64,000 nucleotides of DNA from Rhizobium sp. FKL33. Lineage in GTDB: Bacteria; Pseudomonadota; Alphaproteobacteria; Rhizobiales; Rhizobiaceae. The stretch lies in the NCBI RefSeq assembly GCF_005222915.1, contig NZ_STFX01000031.1, positions 310,001 through 374,000 of the forward strand, read 5' to 3'. Positions 9,411 to 19,223 of the stretch are shown here, piece after piece. A program made the position numbers and the translations under genes. The number at the start of each line of letters is the position of its first letter. Position 1 is the first letter of the stretch. The notes under the pieces are model-generated. The model was not told the origin of the DNA. It did not search any database and saw only the letters and a program-made list of their open reading frames with translations.

Positions 9411-10850
9411 TTGCGCTTTCGGCAAATCAGCTTAGAGTCCCGGCCATTGAGCAATGGCGGTGGCTTGTTGAGGATCGGCGGACAATCGAAACAAGGAGCG
9501 TTCCTGCGCGCGGCCATGGCTGCGGGCCTTTTCGCGTTTGCCGATCCGGCCGTCCCCCAGGAAAACAGCGTCAAATCCGGCCCCGCCGTCAATGAAGAGG
9601 GTCTGTTGCGCATCCGCCGCAACGCCACCGAGAGCGAATTGCGCGAACTCGCCAAGAGCCTCGCCGAATCGCGCGACCGCACCAAAACGCTTCAGGCCGG
9701 CCTGATCGGCATCGAGCGCACCAGCGCGGGTTTGCGCCAGGCGCTGGTGGCGTCGGCCGAGAAACGCAAGTCGCTCGAAAAGCAGACGCTCGAAGACGAG
9801 GCCAAGCTTCGCGATCTCGAAGCCAAGCTGGCCAAAGTCAAGGCGTCGCTGCACGACAGGCGCGGGCTGCTCGCCGAAGTGCTGGCCGCGCTCCAGCGCA
9901 TGGGCCGCAATCCGCCGCCGGCGCTTCTGGTCTCGCCAGACGACGCGCTGTCTTCCGTGCGCAGCGCCATCCTGCTGGGGGCCGTGGTGCCCGGCGTCCG
10001 GCATGAAACCGATCGGCTCGCCGCCGATCTCAAGAGTCTCACCGATCTCTCCGTCGCGCTGACCGCGCAGCGGCAGACCTATGTGACGACCATGGCCTCG
10101 GCGATCGAGGAAGAACAGCGGATGAATGCGCTGCTCGAGGAAAACGCCAAGCTTTCGGCCAAGAACAAGGGCGATCTGGAGCGCGAGAACCAGCGGGTCG
10201 AACAGCTCGCCGCGCGGGCCACCAGCCTGGAAAACCTGATCGCCTCGCTTGAACGCTCCATCTCGTCGGCCCGGCAGGCGGCGGATGCCGCGCGCGCCAG
10301 CGATCGCAACATGGCGGCGCTGACGCCTGCGGAACGGACGCGGTTGCAGGAGGAAGCGGGCGCCGTATTGCCCGACAAAAACCGCATTGCCCCCGCATAT
10401 CCCTTCTCCGTCCTCAAGGCGAAACTGGAGCTTCCGGTTGCAGGAGAGATCATCCGCCGCGTCGGCGACGACGACGGCACAGGCCATCCCGCCCAGGGCC
10501 TCACGGTCGCGGCCGGGCCGGGACTGGTGGTGACGGCGCCGGCCGATGGCTGGGTGATGTTCGCCGGGCCATTTCGCAGTTATGGCGAAATGGTGATTAT
10601 GAATGCGGGAGAGAATTACCATATACTGCTTTCCGGCATGGATAAGGTGTCCGTCCGTCAGGGCCAGTTCGTCGTCTCCGGCGAGCCGGTCGGCCAGATG
10701 GGCGCAAAGAGAATAGCAAGCGCGACCGGTCTCAATCTGGAAACGGATCGACCGACGCTGTACATAGAATTTCGAAAGGACGGAAAACCGGTCGATTCGC
10801 GGCCCTGGTGGTCCGTCAAAGAGCTTGGAAAGGCGCGAAATGATACGTAA
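9411..10850 (+). CDS. EnvC-like murein hydrolase activator with degenerate LytM domain
   Basis: A periplasmic coiled-coil protein (about residues 55-300) followed by a C-terminal M23/LytM fold (about 345-475). EnvC activates septal amidases. The zinc ligands of active M23 peptidases are replaced: QGLT stands where HxGxD is expected, and LYIEFRKDGKPV where LHFE is expected, so it should be an activator and not an enzyme. Start uncertain: the frame opens with TTG at 9411, but TTG at 9465 or 9468 would place the hydrophobic AAMAAGLFAFA closer to the N-terminus as a signal peptide. It overlaps ctpA by 11 bases. Confidence 0.88.
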   Translation: MRFRQISLESRPLSNGGGLLRIGGQSKQGAFLRAAMAAGLFAFADPAVPQENSVKSGPAVNEEGLLRIRRNATESELRELAKSLAESRDRTKTLQAGLIGIERTSAGLRQALVASAEKRKSLEKQTLEDEAKLRDLEAKLAKVKASLHDRRGLLAEVLAALQRMGRNPPPALLVSPDDALSSVRSAILLGAVVPGVRHETDRLAADLKSLTDLSVALTAQRQTYVTTMASAIEEEQRMNALLEENAKLSAKNKGDLERENQRVEQLAARATSLENLIASLERSISSARQAADAARASDRNMAALTPAERTRLQEEAGAVLPDKNRIAPAYPFSVLKAKLELPVAGEIIRRVGDDDGTGHPAQGLTVAAGPGLVVTAPADGWVMFAGPFRSYGEMVIMNAGENYHILLSGMDKVSVRQGQFVVSGEPVGQMGAKRIASATGLNLETDRPTLYIEFRKDGKPVDSRPWWSVKELGKARNDT

Positions 10851-12174
10851 GACTTCACTGGTGCTGCTGGGCGCATTGCTGGGCTCCACCGCCACGCTGG
10901 CCGTCTATTCCGCCGGCCTGCCGGCGCAGGCCGCCGGCTCCTCGACCTATCGGGAACTCAGCGTGTTCGGCGAAGTCTTCGAACGCGTGCGCGCGCAATA
11001 TGTGACGCCGCCCAACGAGCAGAAGCTGATCGAAGCCGCCATCAGCGGCATGCTCACCTCGCTCGACCCGCATTCGAGCTATATGAACGCCAAGGACGCC
11101 GACGACATGCGCACGCAGACGCGCGGCGAATTCGGCGGTCTCGGCATCGAAGTCACCATGGACAACGAACTCGTGAAGGTCATTGCGCCGATCGACGATA
11201 CGCCCGCCTCCAAGGCCGGCGTCCTGGCGGGCGACCTGATCTCCAAGATCGACGGCACGGATGTGCGCGGCATGAAGCTCGAGGACGCGGTCGACAAAAT
11301 GCGCGGCGAGGTCGGCGCGCCGATCAAGCTGACCATCCTGCGCAAGGGCGCCGACAAGCCGATCGAACTCACCATCAAGCGCGACATCATCGCGGTGCAG
11401 GCGGTCAAGACCCGCGTCGAAGGCGATGTCGGTTATCTCCGCGTCATCTCCTTCACCGAGAAGACCTATGACGACCTGAAGAAGGGCATCGAGAAGATCC
11501 AGGCCCAGGTGCCGGACGACAAGCTCAAGGGCTATGTGCTCGACCTGCGCCTCAACCCGGGCGGTTTGCTCGACCAGGCGATCAACGTGTCCGACGCCTT
11601 CCTCAACAAGGGCGAGATCGTTTCGACCCGCGGCCGCATCGAAAGCGAGACCCGTCGCTTCAGCGCCACCGAAGGCGATCTGGTCAACGGCAAGCCGGTG
11701 ATCGTGCTGGTCAATGGCGGCTCCGCCTCGGCGTCCGAAATCGTCTCGGGCGCGCTTCAGGATCTCAAGCGCGCCACCGTTCTCGGCACGCGCTCCTTCG
11801 GCAAGGGATCGGTGCAGACCATCATTCCGCTCGGCGACAACGGCGCGCTGCGCCTGACCACGGCGCTCTATTACACGCCGTCGGGCAAGTCGATCCAGGG
11901 CATCGGCATCACCCCCGACATCAAGGTCGAGGAGCCGATCCCGGCGGAACTGCAGGGCAAGATCGAGACGGCGGCCGAATCGGCGCTCAAGGGCCATATC
12001 AAGGGTCAGGATGAGACCGAGGAAGGTTCCGGCTCGGCGGCCTATGTGCCGCCGGATCCGAAGAACGACGTGCAGCTCAACTATGCGCTCGACCTGTTGC
12101 GCGGCAAGAAGACCGATCCGGCCTTCCCGCCGGATCAGGCCAAGGCTGTGGCGGCCGAACAGCAGAAGAAGTAA
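10840..12174 (+). CDS. ctpA: carboxy-terminal processing protease, S41 family
   Basis: A 444-residue periplasmic serine protease. It has a signal peptide or anchor (1-32, ending GLPAQAA), a PDZ domain (about 95-170, GGLGIEVTMDNE), and the tail-specific protease core with catalytic Ser in NGGSASASEIVSG and Lys in FGKGSVQT. The ATG at 10840 has GGAAAGG upstream and overlaps the end of the EnvC-like gene, showing translational coupling. Such proteases trim envelope proteins and cell-wall hydrolases or their adaptors; coupling to an amidase activator supports a cell-wall role here, by inference. Confidence 0.95.
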   Translation: MIRKTSLVLLGALLGSTATLAVYSAGLPAQAAGSSTYRELSVFGEVFERVRAQYVTPPNEQKLIEAAISGMLTSLDPHSSYMNAKDADDMRTQTRGEFGGLGIEVTMDNELVKVIAPIDDTPASKAGVLAGDLISKIDGTDVRGMKLEDAVDKMRGEVGAPIKLTILRKGADKPIELTIKRDIIAVQAVKTRVEGDVGYLRVISFTEKTYDDLKKGIEKIQAQVPDDKLKGYVLDLRLNPGGLLDQAINVSDAFLNKGEIVSTRGRIESETRRFSATEGDLVNGKPVIVLVNGGSASASEIVSGALQDLKRATVLGTRSFGKGSVQTIIPLGDNGALRLTTALYYTPSGKSIQGIGITPDIKVEEPIPAELQGKIETAAESALKGHIKGQDETEEGSGSAAYVPPDPKNDVQLNYALDLLRGKKTDPAFPPDQAKAVAAEQQKK

Positions 12175-12181
12175 GACGGAC

Positions 12182-12204
12182 GCGGCGGGACATGATCCCG
12201 CCGC
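12182..12204 (+). terminator. hairpin after ctpA
   Basis: GCGGCGGGA and TCCCGCCGC form a perfect nine-base stem around CATGA, seven bases after the ctpA stop. There is no good T tract, so it may only partly terminate or may stabilise the upstream mRNA. Confidence 0.5.
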
Positions 12205-12233
12205 CTCTCTGTTGAACGGGGGCAGGCTCGGAC

Positions 12234-13415
12234 GTGACGTCGGGACTCCAATCGCCGCTGGGCAAAGGGCGAAAGCCGAAACATGATGCGCGCCCCGGGC
12301 TCCCCTGGGGGCGCATTTTTGCGTCGTCGCTCGTCGTCCTGATCTTCGCCGGCCTCGCCGCCTACCCCTATCTGTCCCCCGATCCGCTGCAGAAGCCGGC
12401 GCCGCCGGCCGAGGCGACTGCCGCGCCTGCCGAGGAGACGGTTGTCGCCGCCCCTGAGGATCCGAACGGCATCAAGCCGAGCCGCCCTTCGGATGGAGCC
12501 AATGTCGTCCGGCAGGTGATGCCGGATGGCTCGGTGGTGACCAAGTACAGCCCGCGCGATCAATCCGAGGACGGCCCCAAGCTGATCGACGCGACGGCGA
12601 CCGGCCCGCAATCGCCCGATCTCGCAGCCTTTCCCGATGAAGCGCTGATCGAAGACACGCCCGATGGCAAACTGCCGGTGATCGCCGCGGACGGCACGCG
12701 GCCCTTCGATCGTTACGCCCGTCCCTGGTCGGGCGCGCGGGGCACGCGAATCGCCATCGTCGTCGCCGGCCTCGGCCTCAGCCAGACCAGCACGCAGAAG
12801 GCGTTGCAGGTTCTGCCGGAAGAGATCACGCTGGCTTTCGCCGCCAATGGCAATTCCCTGTCGCGCTGGGCGCCGGAAGCCCGGCGCACCGGCCATGAAA
12901 TCCTGCTTCAGGCGCCGATGGAGCCGTTCGATTATCCCGACAACGATCCCGGTCCGTTGACGCTGACCCATGACCAGAGCGAGGCGCGCAATCTCGATCT
13001 CCTGCATCAAAGCATGGGCAAGATGACCAATTACACCGGCGTGATGAATTTTCTCGGCGGCCGTTTCCTGTCCGATGCGGACGCGTCGGCGCCTGTGCTG
13101 CGCGACATCGCCCGGCGCGGCTTGATGTTCCTCGACGACGGCACGGCGTCGCAGTCGCTGTCGCCTGTCTACGCCAAGGCCTATGGCATGCCGCACGCCT
13201 TCGCCGATCTCGTGCTCGACCAGGAGGTCAATCACGGCGCCATTCTCGCCAAGCTCGACGATCTCGAGCGCATCGCGCTGCGCAAGGGTTCGGCGATCGG
13301 CGTCGCCTCCGCCTTCGACGACAGCGTCGCCGCTATTGCCGAATGGTCGCGCGAGGCGGCGCGTCGCGGCATCGAGATCGTGGGCGTCTCCGCCCTCGCA
13401 ACCGTTCCCAACTGA
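12234..13415 (+). CDS. divergent polysaccharide deacetylase (YibQ family)
   Basis: A 393-residue membrane-anchored protein. There is one N-terminal membrane segment (about residues 27-47, [20 protein letters not shown]), a Pro/Ala/Glu-rich linker, and a C-terminal deacetylase-like fold from about 165 ([40 protein letters not shown]). The family resembles NodB-type deacetylases with divergent catalytic residues and commonly follows envC and ctpA in proteobacteria. It starts at GTG 12234. Its substrate is not known. rppH follows after 32 bases. Confidence 0.87.
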   Translation: MTSGLQSPLGKGRKPKHDARPGLPWGRIFASSLVVLIFAGLAAYPYLSPDPLQKPAPPAEATAAPAEETVVAAPEDPNGIKPSRPSDGANVVRQVMPDGSVVTKYSPRDQSEDGPKLIDATATGPQSPDLAAFPDEALIEDTPDGKLPVIAADGTRPFDRYARPWSGARGTRIAIVVAGLGLSQTSTQKALQVLPEEITLAFAANGNSLSRWAPEARRTGHEILLQAPMEPFDYPDNDPGPLTLTHDQSEARNLDLLHQSMGKMTNYTGVMNFLGGRFLSDADASAPVLRDIARRGLMFLDDGTASQSLSPVYAKAYGMPHAFADLVLDQEVNHGAILAKLDDLERIALRKGSAIGVASAFDDSVAAIAEWSREAARRGIEIVGVSALATVPN

Positions 13416-13447
13416 CGAAAGCGCGAAGGTCGCGCAAGGACAAGACG

Positions 13448-13972
13448 ATGAGCAAGACGATCAAGGCCGAAGACCTGCCCTACCGCCCCTGTGTGGGCAT
13501 CATGGTGCTCAATCGAGAGGGCCTGGTCTGGGCCGGCCGGCGCATCCCGCTCGGCAATTCCGAATATGACGGCTCGCCGCAGCTCTGGCAGATGCCGCAG
13601 GGCGGCATCGACAAGGGCGAGGATCCGGAAGCGGCCGCCTATCGCGAACTCTATGAGGAAACCGGCATCAAGTCGGCGACGCTGATCGCCCGCGCCAAGG
13701 ACTGGATCCATTACGACCTGCCGCCGGAACTGATCGGCATCGGTCTCAAGGGCAAATATCGTGGCCAGACCCAGGCCTGGTTCGCCTTCCGTTTCGAAGG
13801 CGAGGATTCCGAAATCGCCATCAACCCGCCGCCGGGCGGCCACGAACCTGAATTCGACCAATGGGAATGGAAGCGGATGGAGGATCTGCCGGGCCTGATC
13901 GTGCCGTTCAAGCGCGCGGTCTATGATCAGGTGGTTGCCGAATTCGCGCATCTCTCCGGCGTCACGGCCTGA
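13448..13972 (+). CDS. rppH: RNA pyrophosphohydrolase RppH
   Basis: A 174-residue Nudix enzyme that converts 5'-triphosphate RNA ends to monophosphate and so starts RNase E-type decay. The N-terminal [14 protein letters not shown] and the complete Nudix box ([10 protein letters not shown] ... RELYEETGI) are visible, with QMPQGG just before it and [10 protein letters not shown] near the end, as in RppH. ATG at 13448 follows AAGGACAAG. It ends at a bidirectional terminator shared with bfr. Confidence 0.95.
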   Translation: MSKTIKAEDLPYRPCVGIMVLNREGLVWAGRRIPLGNSEYDGSPQLWQMPQGGIDKGEDPEAAAYRELYEETGIKSATLIARAKDWIHYDLPPELIGIGLKGKYRGQTQAWFAFRFEGEDSEIAINPPPGGHEPEFDQWEWKRMEDLPGLIVPFKRAVYDQVVAEFAHLSGVTA

Positions 13973-13988
13973 TCTCCAAAGCCAATAG

Positions 13989-14021
13989 AAAAGCCGCCGG
14001 AACCCGGTTCCGGCGGCTTTT
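13989..14021. terminator. bidirectional terminator between rppH and bfr
   Basis: A near-perfect stem AAGCCGCCGGAA / TTCCGGCGGCTT with AAAA before and TTTT after works for both convergent genes. It is 16 bases from the rppH stop and 17 from the bfr stop. Confidence 0.9.
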
Positions 14022-14038
14022 GCAATTCTGACGGCCGA

Positions 14039-14524
14039 TTATTCCGCTTCGTCGGCGGAGGCGGCGTTCAGCTGGCCATACTTTTCTTCGCCGAGCTTGG
14101 ACAGCAGTTCGAGCTGGGTTTCCAGGAAATCGATATGGCCTTCTTCATCGATCAGAAGCTGTTCGAACAGCTTCATCGACACATAGTCGCCGGCCTCGTG
14201 ACAGATGTCGCGGGACTTTTTGTAGGACGTGCGGGCGTCGTATTCACCGGCGAGATCGGCTTCGAGCACTTCCTTCACCGTCTGGCCGATGCGCAGCGGC
14301 GCGAGCGTCTGCAGGTTCGGATGGCCTTCGAGGAAAATGATGCGAGCGACGATCTTGTCGGCATGCTGCATTTCCTCGATCGATTCGGCGCGTTCCTTCT
14401 TGGCGAGCTTGAGATAGCCCCAGTCCTCGAGCAGGCGGTAATGCAGCCAGTACTGGTTGACCGCTCCCAGTTCGAGGAACAGTGCCTCGTTGAGGCGTTC
14501 GATGACTCTGGCGTCGCCCTTCAT
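14039..14524 (-). CDS. bfr: bacterioferritin
   Basis: A 161-residue haem-containing iron-storage protein forming a 24-mer. With the ATG at 14524 (AGGAGA six bases upstream) the family residues fall in register: Glu18, Glu51, the haem ligand Met52 and His54 in EEMQHAD, and the C-terminal DEEGHIDF supplies the remaining ferroxidase ligands. An Irr-type palindrome lies about 75 bases upstream, consistent with repression when iron is scarce. The bfd gene is upstream on the same strand. Confidence 0.97.
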   Translation of the reverse strand: MKGDARVIERLNEALFLELGAVNQYWLHYRLLEDWGYLKLAKKERAESIEEMQHADKIVARIIFLEGHPNLQTLAPLRIGQTVKEVLEADLAGEYDARTSYKKSRDICHEAGDYVSMKLFEQLLIDEEGHIDFLETQLELLSKLGEEKYGQLNAASADEAE

Positions 14525-14597
14525 ATGTCGTCTCCTGTTATCCAACGTAAGTATGACGGGATAAGAGCAGGAAACACACGCAAAGTCGAGCCCCTAG

Positions 14598-14614
14598 TTT
14601 GGAATGATTCCAAA
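14598..14614 (-). promoter_or_regulatory. Irr-type iron control element upstream of bfr
   Basis: TTTGGAA-TGA-TTCCAAA is a perfect 17-base palindrome with the spacing of the rhizobial ICE motif (TTTAGAA, three bases, TTCTAAA); each arm differs by one symmetrical base. Its position 74 bases before the bfr start fits promoter control of bfr. Confidence 0.65.
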
Positions 14615-14641
14615 ATTGGGAGGTTTGCCGACAGACAATAT

Positions 14642-14953
14642 TCAGGCGACGCGCGACATGCGCTGGCGGCGCTCGATGATCTCGGCCTTCTGCTCGGCGT
14701 GGAAACGCTTGAGGCGGTCGAGGAAATCCACCACTTCCGCCGTCTCGCCGCGATGACGGGCGTGGTAGTCTTCAGTGGTGCTGACGATGATGTCGACGAC
14801 GTTGGGGAAACAGCCGCAGCATTTGCCACGCTTGTTCATCGCATGATAGACCTTGCCCGGCACGATCAGCTGCCAACAGTCCTCATCGAGCATCGAGACG
14901 ATCACGTCCCTGATCTCTTTGTCGGTGATAATGTTGCAGCTGCAGACCATCAT
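14642..14953 (-). CDS. bfd: bacterioferritin-associated ferredoxin (Bfd-like)
   Basis: A 103-residue [2Fe-2S] protein. The four cluster cysteines are in VCSCN at the N-terminus and CCGC near residue 43, the Bfd arrangement. Bfd reduces ferric iron in bacterioferritin to release it. The C-terminal half (GETAEVVDFLDRLKRFHAEQ) is a charged helical extension beyond the roughly 65-residue E. coli protein. ATG at 14953 (or 14950) is preferred over the open frame to 15049. A good sigma-70 promoter lies just upstream, so it need not depend on the bfr promoter. Confidence 0.88.
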   Translation of the reverse strand: MMVCSCNIITDKEIRDVIVSMLDEDCWQLIVPGKVYHAMNKRGKCCGCFPNVVDIIVSTTEDYHARHRGETAEVVDFLDRLKRFHAEQKAEIIERRQRMSRVA

Positions 14954-14986
14954 GGCGAGAAACCCGCTCGTCTTCCAATATGCCCC

Positions 14987-15015
14987 GTTATCTAAAAGCG
15001 GATGGCAAATGTCAA
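14987..15015 (-). promoter_or_regulatory. candidate sigma-70 promoter of bfd
   Basis: On the minus strand TTGACA (15015-15010), 17 bases, then GATAAC (14992-14987), about 34 bases before the bfd ATG. The spacer ends CTTTTA, so TTTTAGA at the -10 resembles one half of an iron control element. Confidence 0.55.
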
Positions 15016-15085
15016 GAAAAACAGCGGGTCCTGCGACAAAATATGTCAACGTTTCTCCACTTTAGCGCCGGCCTCGTCTGACCCG

Positions 15086-16393
15086 TCACACTCTGAGCTG
15101 CAATTCATGGAAGTCTTCGGTGCCGAAGAAGCGCTTGTAGCGTTCCACCTCCGAAGGATCGCCGGTCGCCTTGCGCGGATTGTCCGACAGTTTCACCGCC
15201 GGTCGGCCATTGGCCTCGACGACCTTGCAGACGATCGAAATGGCGTCGAGCCCCAGAAGTTCGGTGGGCGCGCAACCCTGGAAGTCGTTGGTGAGATTGG
15301 TGCCCCAGCCGAAGCTCATGCGCACCTGGCCTTCGAAATGCTTGTAGGTCTCGATGATCGTGTCGACATCGAGCCCGTCGGAGAAGATCAGCAGCTTCTC
15401 GCGCGGATCACGTCCATGCGCCTTCCACCAGTCGATGATCCTCTGGCCGCCTTCGATCGGCGGAGCGCTGTCGGGACGGAAGCCGGTCCAGTCGGCCACC
15501 CAGTCCGGCGCGTTGCGCAGGAAAGCCGCCGTGCCGAAAGCGTCGGGCAGCACGATGAGCAGATTGCCGCCGTAAAGCTGGGTCCAGTCCTCCAGCACCT
15601 TGTAGGGCGCCTGGCCCAGCGCCTCGTCGGTTTCGGCGAGCGCCGCCTTCACCATCGGCAATTCATGCGCATTGGTGCCGACGGCTTCGAGATCGGTGTC
15701 CATGGCGAGCAGAACATTGGATGTGCCGGTGAAAGCCGGGCCGATGCCTTCCTTCAGCGCTTCGACGCACCAGCGATGCCAGAGGAAGGAATGCCTGCGC
15801 CGTGTGCCGAAATCGGAGATGCGAAGGCCGGGATATTGCCGCAAGCGCTCGACCTTCGACCACATCTTCGCTTTGGCGCGAGCATAGAGCACATCGAGCG
15901 TGAACTGGCCCAGGCCCTTCATCGCCGCCCGCGAGCGGAGCTCGTTGATGATCGCCAGCGCCGGGATCTCCCACATCGTGGTTTCCAGCCAGCGGCCTTC
16001 GAAGCACAGCTCATACTGGCCATCCTTCACGGACAGCTCATAGTCCGGCATGCGGAAACTGGCGAGAAAGGCGATGAAGTCAGGTTCAAAGATCTGCTTC
16101 TTGCCGTAGAAGGTGTTGCCGGCGAGCCAGATCAGCTCCTTCTTGGTGAAGCGCAGCTCACGGACATGGTCGAGCTGGTCGCGGAGTTCCTGCTCGTCGA
16201 TATCGTCGGCGAGGCGCACGCGCGTCGTCCGGTTGATCAGCGAGAAAGTGGCGCGCACATCCGGATGCAGCTTCCAGATCATCTGCAGCATCAGGAGCTT
16301 GTAGAAATCCGTGTCGAGCAGACTGCGCACGATCGGGTCGAGCTTCCAGGCGTGATTGTACACGCGCCGGGCGATATCTGTCTTGGCCGCCAT
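15086..16393 (-). CDS. pncB: nicotinate phosphoribosyltransferase
   Basis: A 435-residue enzyme joining nicotinate to PRPP with ATP hydrolysis in NAD salvage. Visible are [14 protein letters not shown] near the N-terminus, the TNAHELPM motif with the phosphorylated His, and SDGLDVDT plus [10 protein letters not shown] in the phosphate-binding part. Length is usual. It lies 21 bases after pncA, which makes its substrate, so the two form a short salvage operon. Confidence 0.96.
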   Translation of the reverse strand: MAAKTDIARRVYNHAWKLDPIVRSLLDTDFYKLLMLQMIWKLHPDVRATFSLINRTTRVRLADDIDEQELRDQLDHVRELRFTKKELIWLAGNTFYGKKQIFEPDFIAFLASFRMPDYELSVKDGQYELCFEGRWLETTMWEIPALAIINELRSRAAMKGLGQFTLDVLYARAKAKMWSKVERLRQYPGLRISDFGTRRRHSFLWHRWCVEALKEGIGPAFTGTSNVLLAMDTDLEAVGTNAHELPMVKAALAETDEALGQAPYKVLEDWTQLYGGNLLIVLPDAFGTAAFLRNAPDWVADWTGFRPDSAPPIEGGQRIIDWWKAHGRDPREKLLIFSDGLDVDTIIETYKHFEGQVRMSFGWGTNLTNDFQGCAPTELLGLDAISIVCKVVEANGRPAVKLSDNPRKATGDPSEVERYKRFFGTEDFHELQLRV

Positions 16394-16414
16394 GCGGCGT
16401 CTCCTCCGTGCCTG

Positions 16415-17014
16415 TCAGACGAGCGTCACGCCCGCCTGCCGCATTTTTTCAAGTTGCGCGCTCATCGATCCGCCGAGATCGATGCCGCGACAGGCGTCGA
16501 GCGCCACCGTGGTCTTGAAGCCGGCGGCCACGGCGTCGAGCGCCGAGAAGGCGACGCAGAAATCGGTGGCCAACCCGCAGAGCGTCACGGCCTCGATGCC
16601 GCGTTCGCGCAGATAGCCGGCGAGGCCCGTCGGCGTGGTATGGTCGTTCTCGAAGAACGCCGAATAGGAATCGATCGCTGTCCGATAGCCCTTGCGGATC
16701 ACCAGCTCGGCCTTGGTCCAGACCAGTCCCGGATGGAACTCCGCGCCGGGCGTGCCCTGGATGCAATGATCCGGCCAGAGCGTCTGTTCGCCATAGGGCA
16801 TGGTCACGCTGTCGAACGGGGCCTTGCCGGCATGGCTGGATGCGAAGCTTGAATGTCCCGCCGGATGCCAGTCCTGGGTCAGCGCCACATGGTCGAAACG
16901 TGAAATCAGCGCGTTGACGGCCGGCAGGATCGCGTCGCCATCGGCAACCGCGAGCGCGCCGCCGGGGCAGAAATCGTTCTGGACGTCGATGACGACAAGC
17001 GCTTCTCTCAGCAT
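16415..17014 (-). CDS. pncA: nicotinamidase
   Basis: A 199-residue isochorismatase-fold enzyme that deamidates nicotinamide to nicotinate. The catalytic triad is visible: Asp in VVIDVQND, Lys in VIRKGY, Cys in GLATDFCV; metal ligands fall in DWHPAGHSSF. ATG at 17014 has GGGGG upstream; an in-frame ATG at 17026 is the alternative. It is first in the pncA-pncB operon. Confidence 0.95.
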   Translation of the reverse strand: MLREALVVIDVQNDFCPGGALAVADGDAILPAVNALISRFDHVALTQDWHPAGHSSFASSHAGKAPFDSVTMPYGEQTLWPDHCIQGTPGAEFHPGLVWTKAELVIRKGYRTAIDSYSAFFENDHTTPTGLAGYLRERGIEAVTLCGLATDFCVAFSALDAVAAGFKTTVALDACRGIDLGGSMSAQLEKMRQAGVTLV

Positions 17015-17098
17015 GTCAACCCCCATATGTGTCTGATGAAAGGTCAATCATGTTTGCGGCCGGGAGACAAGCCCGGCCGGCCTGATTATGGCGCAATG

Positions 17099-18301
17099 TC
17101 AATGACCTCCGCCCTTGACGCCATCGGCGTGGCGGGCAAGGCCTGACAACGCCAACACGATGGCGAGCAGCAGCGGCGCACCGATATAGATCGCCTGATA
17201 GCCGGTATGCTCCACCACGAAGCCGAACAGGGTGGGGGCAAACAGGGTGCCGGAATAGCCCATGGCGGTGACAACGGAGAGGCCGACGCCCTTGGCCATG
17301 CCGGGCAGATTGCCGGCGGCCGAAAAGGCGATCGGCACGAGATTGGCGACGCCGAGACCCGCCAATGCGAAGCCGAAGACGGCGACATAGGGATGCGGCG
17401 CAAAAGCGCCGATCCACATGCCGGCAAAGGCGATGGCGCCGGAGATCCGCATCGTCTTGACTGCGCCCAGGCGATCGCGCACGGCGTCTCCGCCAAATCG
17501 CACGATCATCATCGTGGCGTGGAAGGAACCTGCGGCCAGCGAGGCCACGGTCAGCGTCGCGCCGAGTTCGCGGCTGAGATAGAGCGCGCTCCAGTCGATC
17601 ACGATGCCTTCCTGCAGCATGGAGAACAGCGCCATGAAGCCGAGTAGCCAGGGCAGGGGGCTGGAGAAAATGCTCGGCCGTGGGCCGGCCTCATGATGTT
17701 CTTCCGCGTGCGGCCCGTCGGGCATCAGCCAGGCGAAAGCGAGGGCGACGACGCCGGCGTTGAAGACGGTGATGATCACGGCGTGCCAGACCGGGCCGAA
17801 CTGGTCGATCAGCGCGCCGCCGGTCGCCGAACCGATCAGGCCGCCGAGGCTCCAATAAGCGTGGCAGGACGACATGATCGCCCGGCGCATGCGCTTTTCC
17901 ACCTCCACCGCATTGGCGTTCATCGCCACGTCCATCGCGCCCGCAAAGCCGCCGAGCATGAACACGACCACGGCGGCTGATGCGAAGTTCGGCGCGAAGG
18001 TCAACAGCATCATCAGCGGCAGGAACAGGATGGAAAAGGCCATCGCCACCTTGCTGGAGCCGTACCGGGCGATCTGCGCGCCGGCCAGCGGCATGATGGT
18101 GACCGAGCCGACGCCGAAGAACAACAGGAGATAACCCATCCATTGCGGCGACAGCGACAGCGTTTCGGCGATCACCGGCAGTTTCGGAGACCAGGCGCCG
18201 ATGTAGAGGCCGTTCGCCAGGAACAGCAGCGAGACGGCGATGCGCTCCTTGGGATAGGAGCCGGTCAAGGGCGGGGCGGCGGAACGGACGGGCGTGGTCA
18301 T
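17099..18301 (-). CDS. MFS transporter
   Basis: A 400-residue integral membrane protein with about twelve hydrophobic segments in the two-bundle pattern of the major facilitator superfamily. It starts at ATG 18301 with AGGAGGA upstream. Some stretches (LFLANGLYIGAWSPKLPVI, GSATGGALIDQFGP) resemble the YbjJ/fucose-permease-like branch of unknown substrate. A DeoR-family regulator lies 70 bases upstream on the same strand and probably controls it, which points to a sugar or sugar derivative; the substrate cannot be read from sequence. Confidence 0.88.
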   Translation of the reverse strand: MTTPVRSAAPPLTGSYPKERIAVSLLFLANGLYIGAWSPKLPVIAETLSLSPQWMGYLLLFFGVGSVTIMPLAGAQIARYGSSKVAMAFSILFLPLMMLLTFAPNFASAAVVVFMLGGFAGAMDVAMNANAVEVEKRMRRAIMSSCHAYWSLGGLIGSATGGALIDQFGPVWHAVIITVFNAGVVALAFAWLMPDGPHAEEHHEAGPRPSIFSSPLPWLLGFMALFSMLQEGIVIDWSALYLSRELGATLTVASLAAGSFHATMMIVRFGGDAVRDRLGAVKTMRISGAIAFAGMWIGAFAPHPYVAVFGFALAGLGVANLVPIAFSAAGNLPGMAKGVGLSVVTAMGYSGTLFAPTLFGFVVEHTGYQAIYIGAPLLLAIVLALSGLARHADGVKGGGH

Positions 18302-18371
18302 GAATACTCCTCCTGGCGCGGCCGGGCCGCGAAGCAAACGTCGTTTGAAGGTTCTGTCAGAGGCGCGCGTC

Positions 18372-19142
18372 TCACGGTGACGACGCCTTCACGAAACGGG
18401 CGCCCGAACCGGCAAGACCCGCGCAAACCGTGTCATCGGCGTCATGTTCCACCACGACGGTGAAACGGTCCGACAGGCCGAGCACGGGAAAGGGAGCCGG
18501 GCAGCCCAGCTTTTCATTGGTTACGGCGGCAATGACGCTGCGGCTGGCTCTGGCCATGGCGCGCTTGAACTCGGCCTCCTCGAGGAAGGAGGCGGTGACG
18601 CCGGTCTCGATGTCGAGGCCGCAGCTTCCGAGAATACAGATGTCGGTGCGATAGGAGCCGGCTTCGGTAATGGCCTTGGCGCCGAGGATCGCCCCGGATT
18701 TATGATCCATGCTTCCGCCGATCAGCGCCACGTCTATGTCGCGGCGGTCCATCAGGGCCGCGGCGATCACCGGCGCATTGGTGATCACCGTCAGCCCGGC
18801 GTCCAAGGGGAGATCGCGGGCGATGGCGAGATTGGAGCTTCCGGCGTCGATGAACAGGCTGGATCCCGGCTCGATCAGCTGCGCCGCGCGGCGCGCCAGC
18901 GCCTGCTTGCGATCGACGGCGACATCGATGCGACGGCTGAGAGGCTGCGGCGCGTCCATCGGCAAAGCCCCGCCATAGACGCGGCGGCAGACGCCCTGCG
19001 CGGCCATTTCCCTGAGGTCGCGCCGGATCGTATCTTCCGACGTCTCGAAGAGCGCAGCGAGATCGGCGGCAAGAACCCGGCCGTCTTCCGTCAGTTTGCG
19101 CAGGATTGCGGCTTGCCTCTCATGGGGTAGATAATCAGTCAT
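18372..19142 (-). CDS. DeoR/GlpR-family transcriptional regulator
   Basis: A 256-residue repressor-type regulator. The N-terminal winged helix (about 4-58, HERQAAILRKL ... SEDTIRRDLREMA) is followed by a sugar-phosphate sensing domain (IDAGSSNLAIARDL, GGSMDHKSGAILG, SCGLDIETGVTA). ATG at 19142 is preferred over the open frame to 19178. DeoR regulators usually respond to phosphorylated sugars; the linked MFS gene downstream is the likely target. Confidence 0.9.
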   Translation of the reverse strand: MTDYLPHERQAAILRKLTEDGRVLAADLAALFETSEDTIRRDLREMAAQGVCRRVYGGALPMDAPQPLSRRIDVAVDRKQALARRAAQLIEPGSSLFIDAGSSNLAIARDLPLDAGLTVITNAPVIAAALMDRRDIDVALIGGSMDHKSGAILGAKAITEAGSYRTDICILGSCGLDIETGVTASFLEEAEFKRAMARASRSVIAAVTNEKLGCPAPFPVLGLSDRFTVVVEHDADDTVCAGLAGSGARFVKASSP

Positions 19143-19223
19143 GGTCACGCCTGTCGAATTCGGCATGAACATGCACAATCAGGCGCGGCGCGTCAATGGC
19201 GTGATTTTGCTTCTTGTGAAGCT

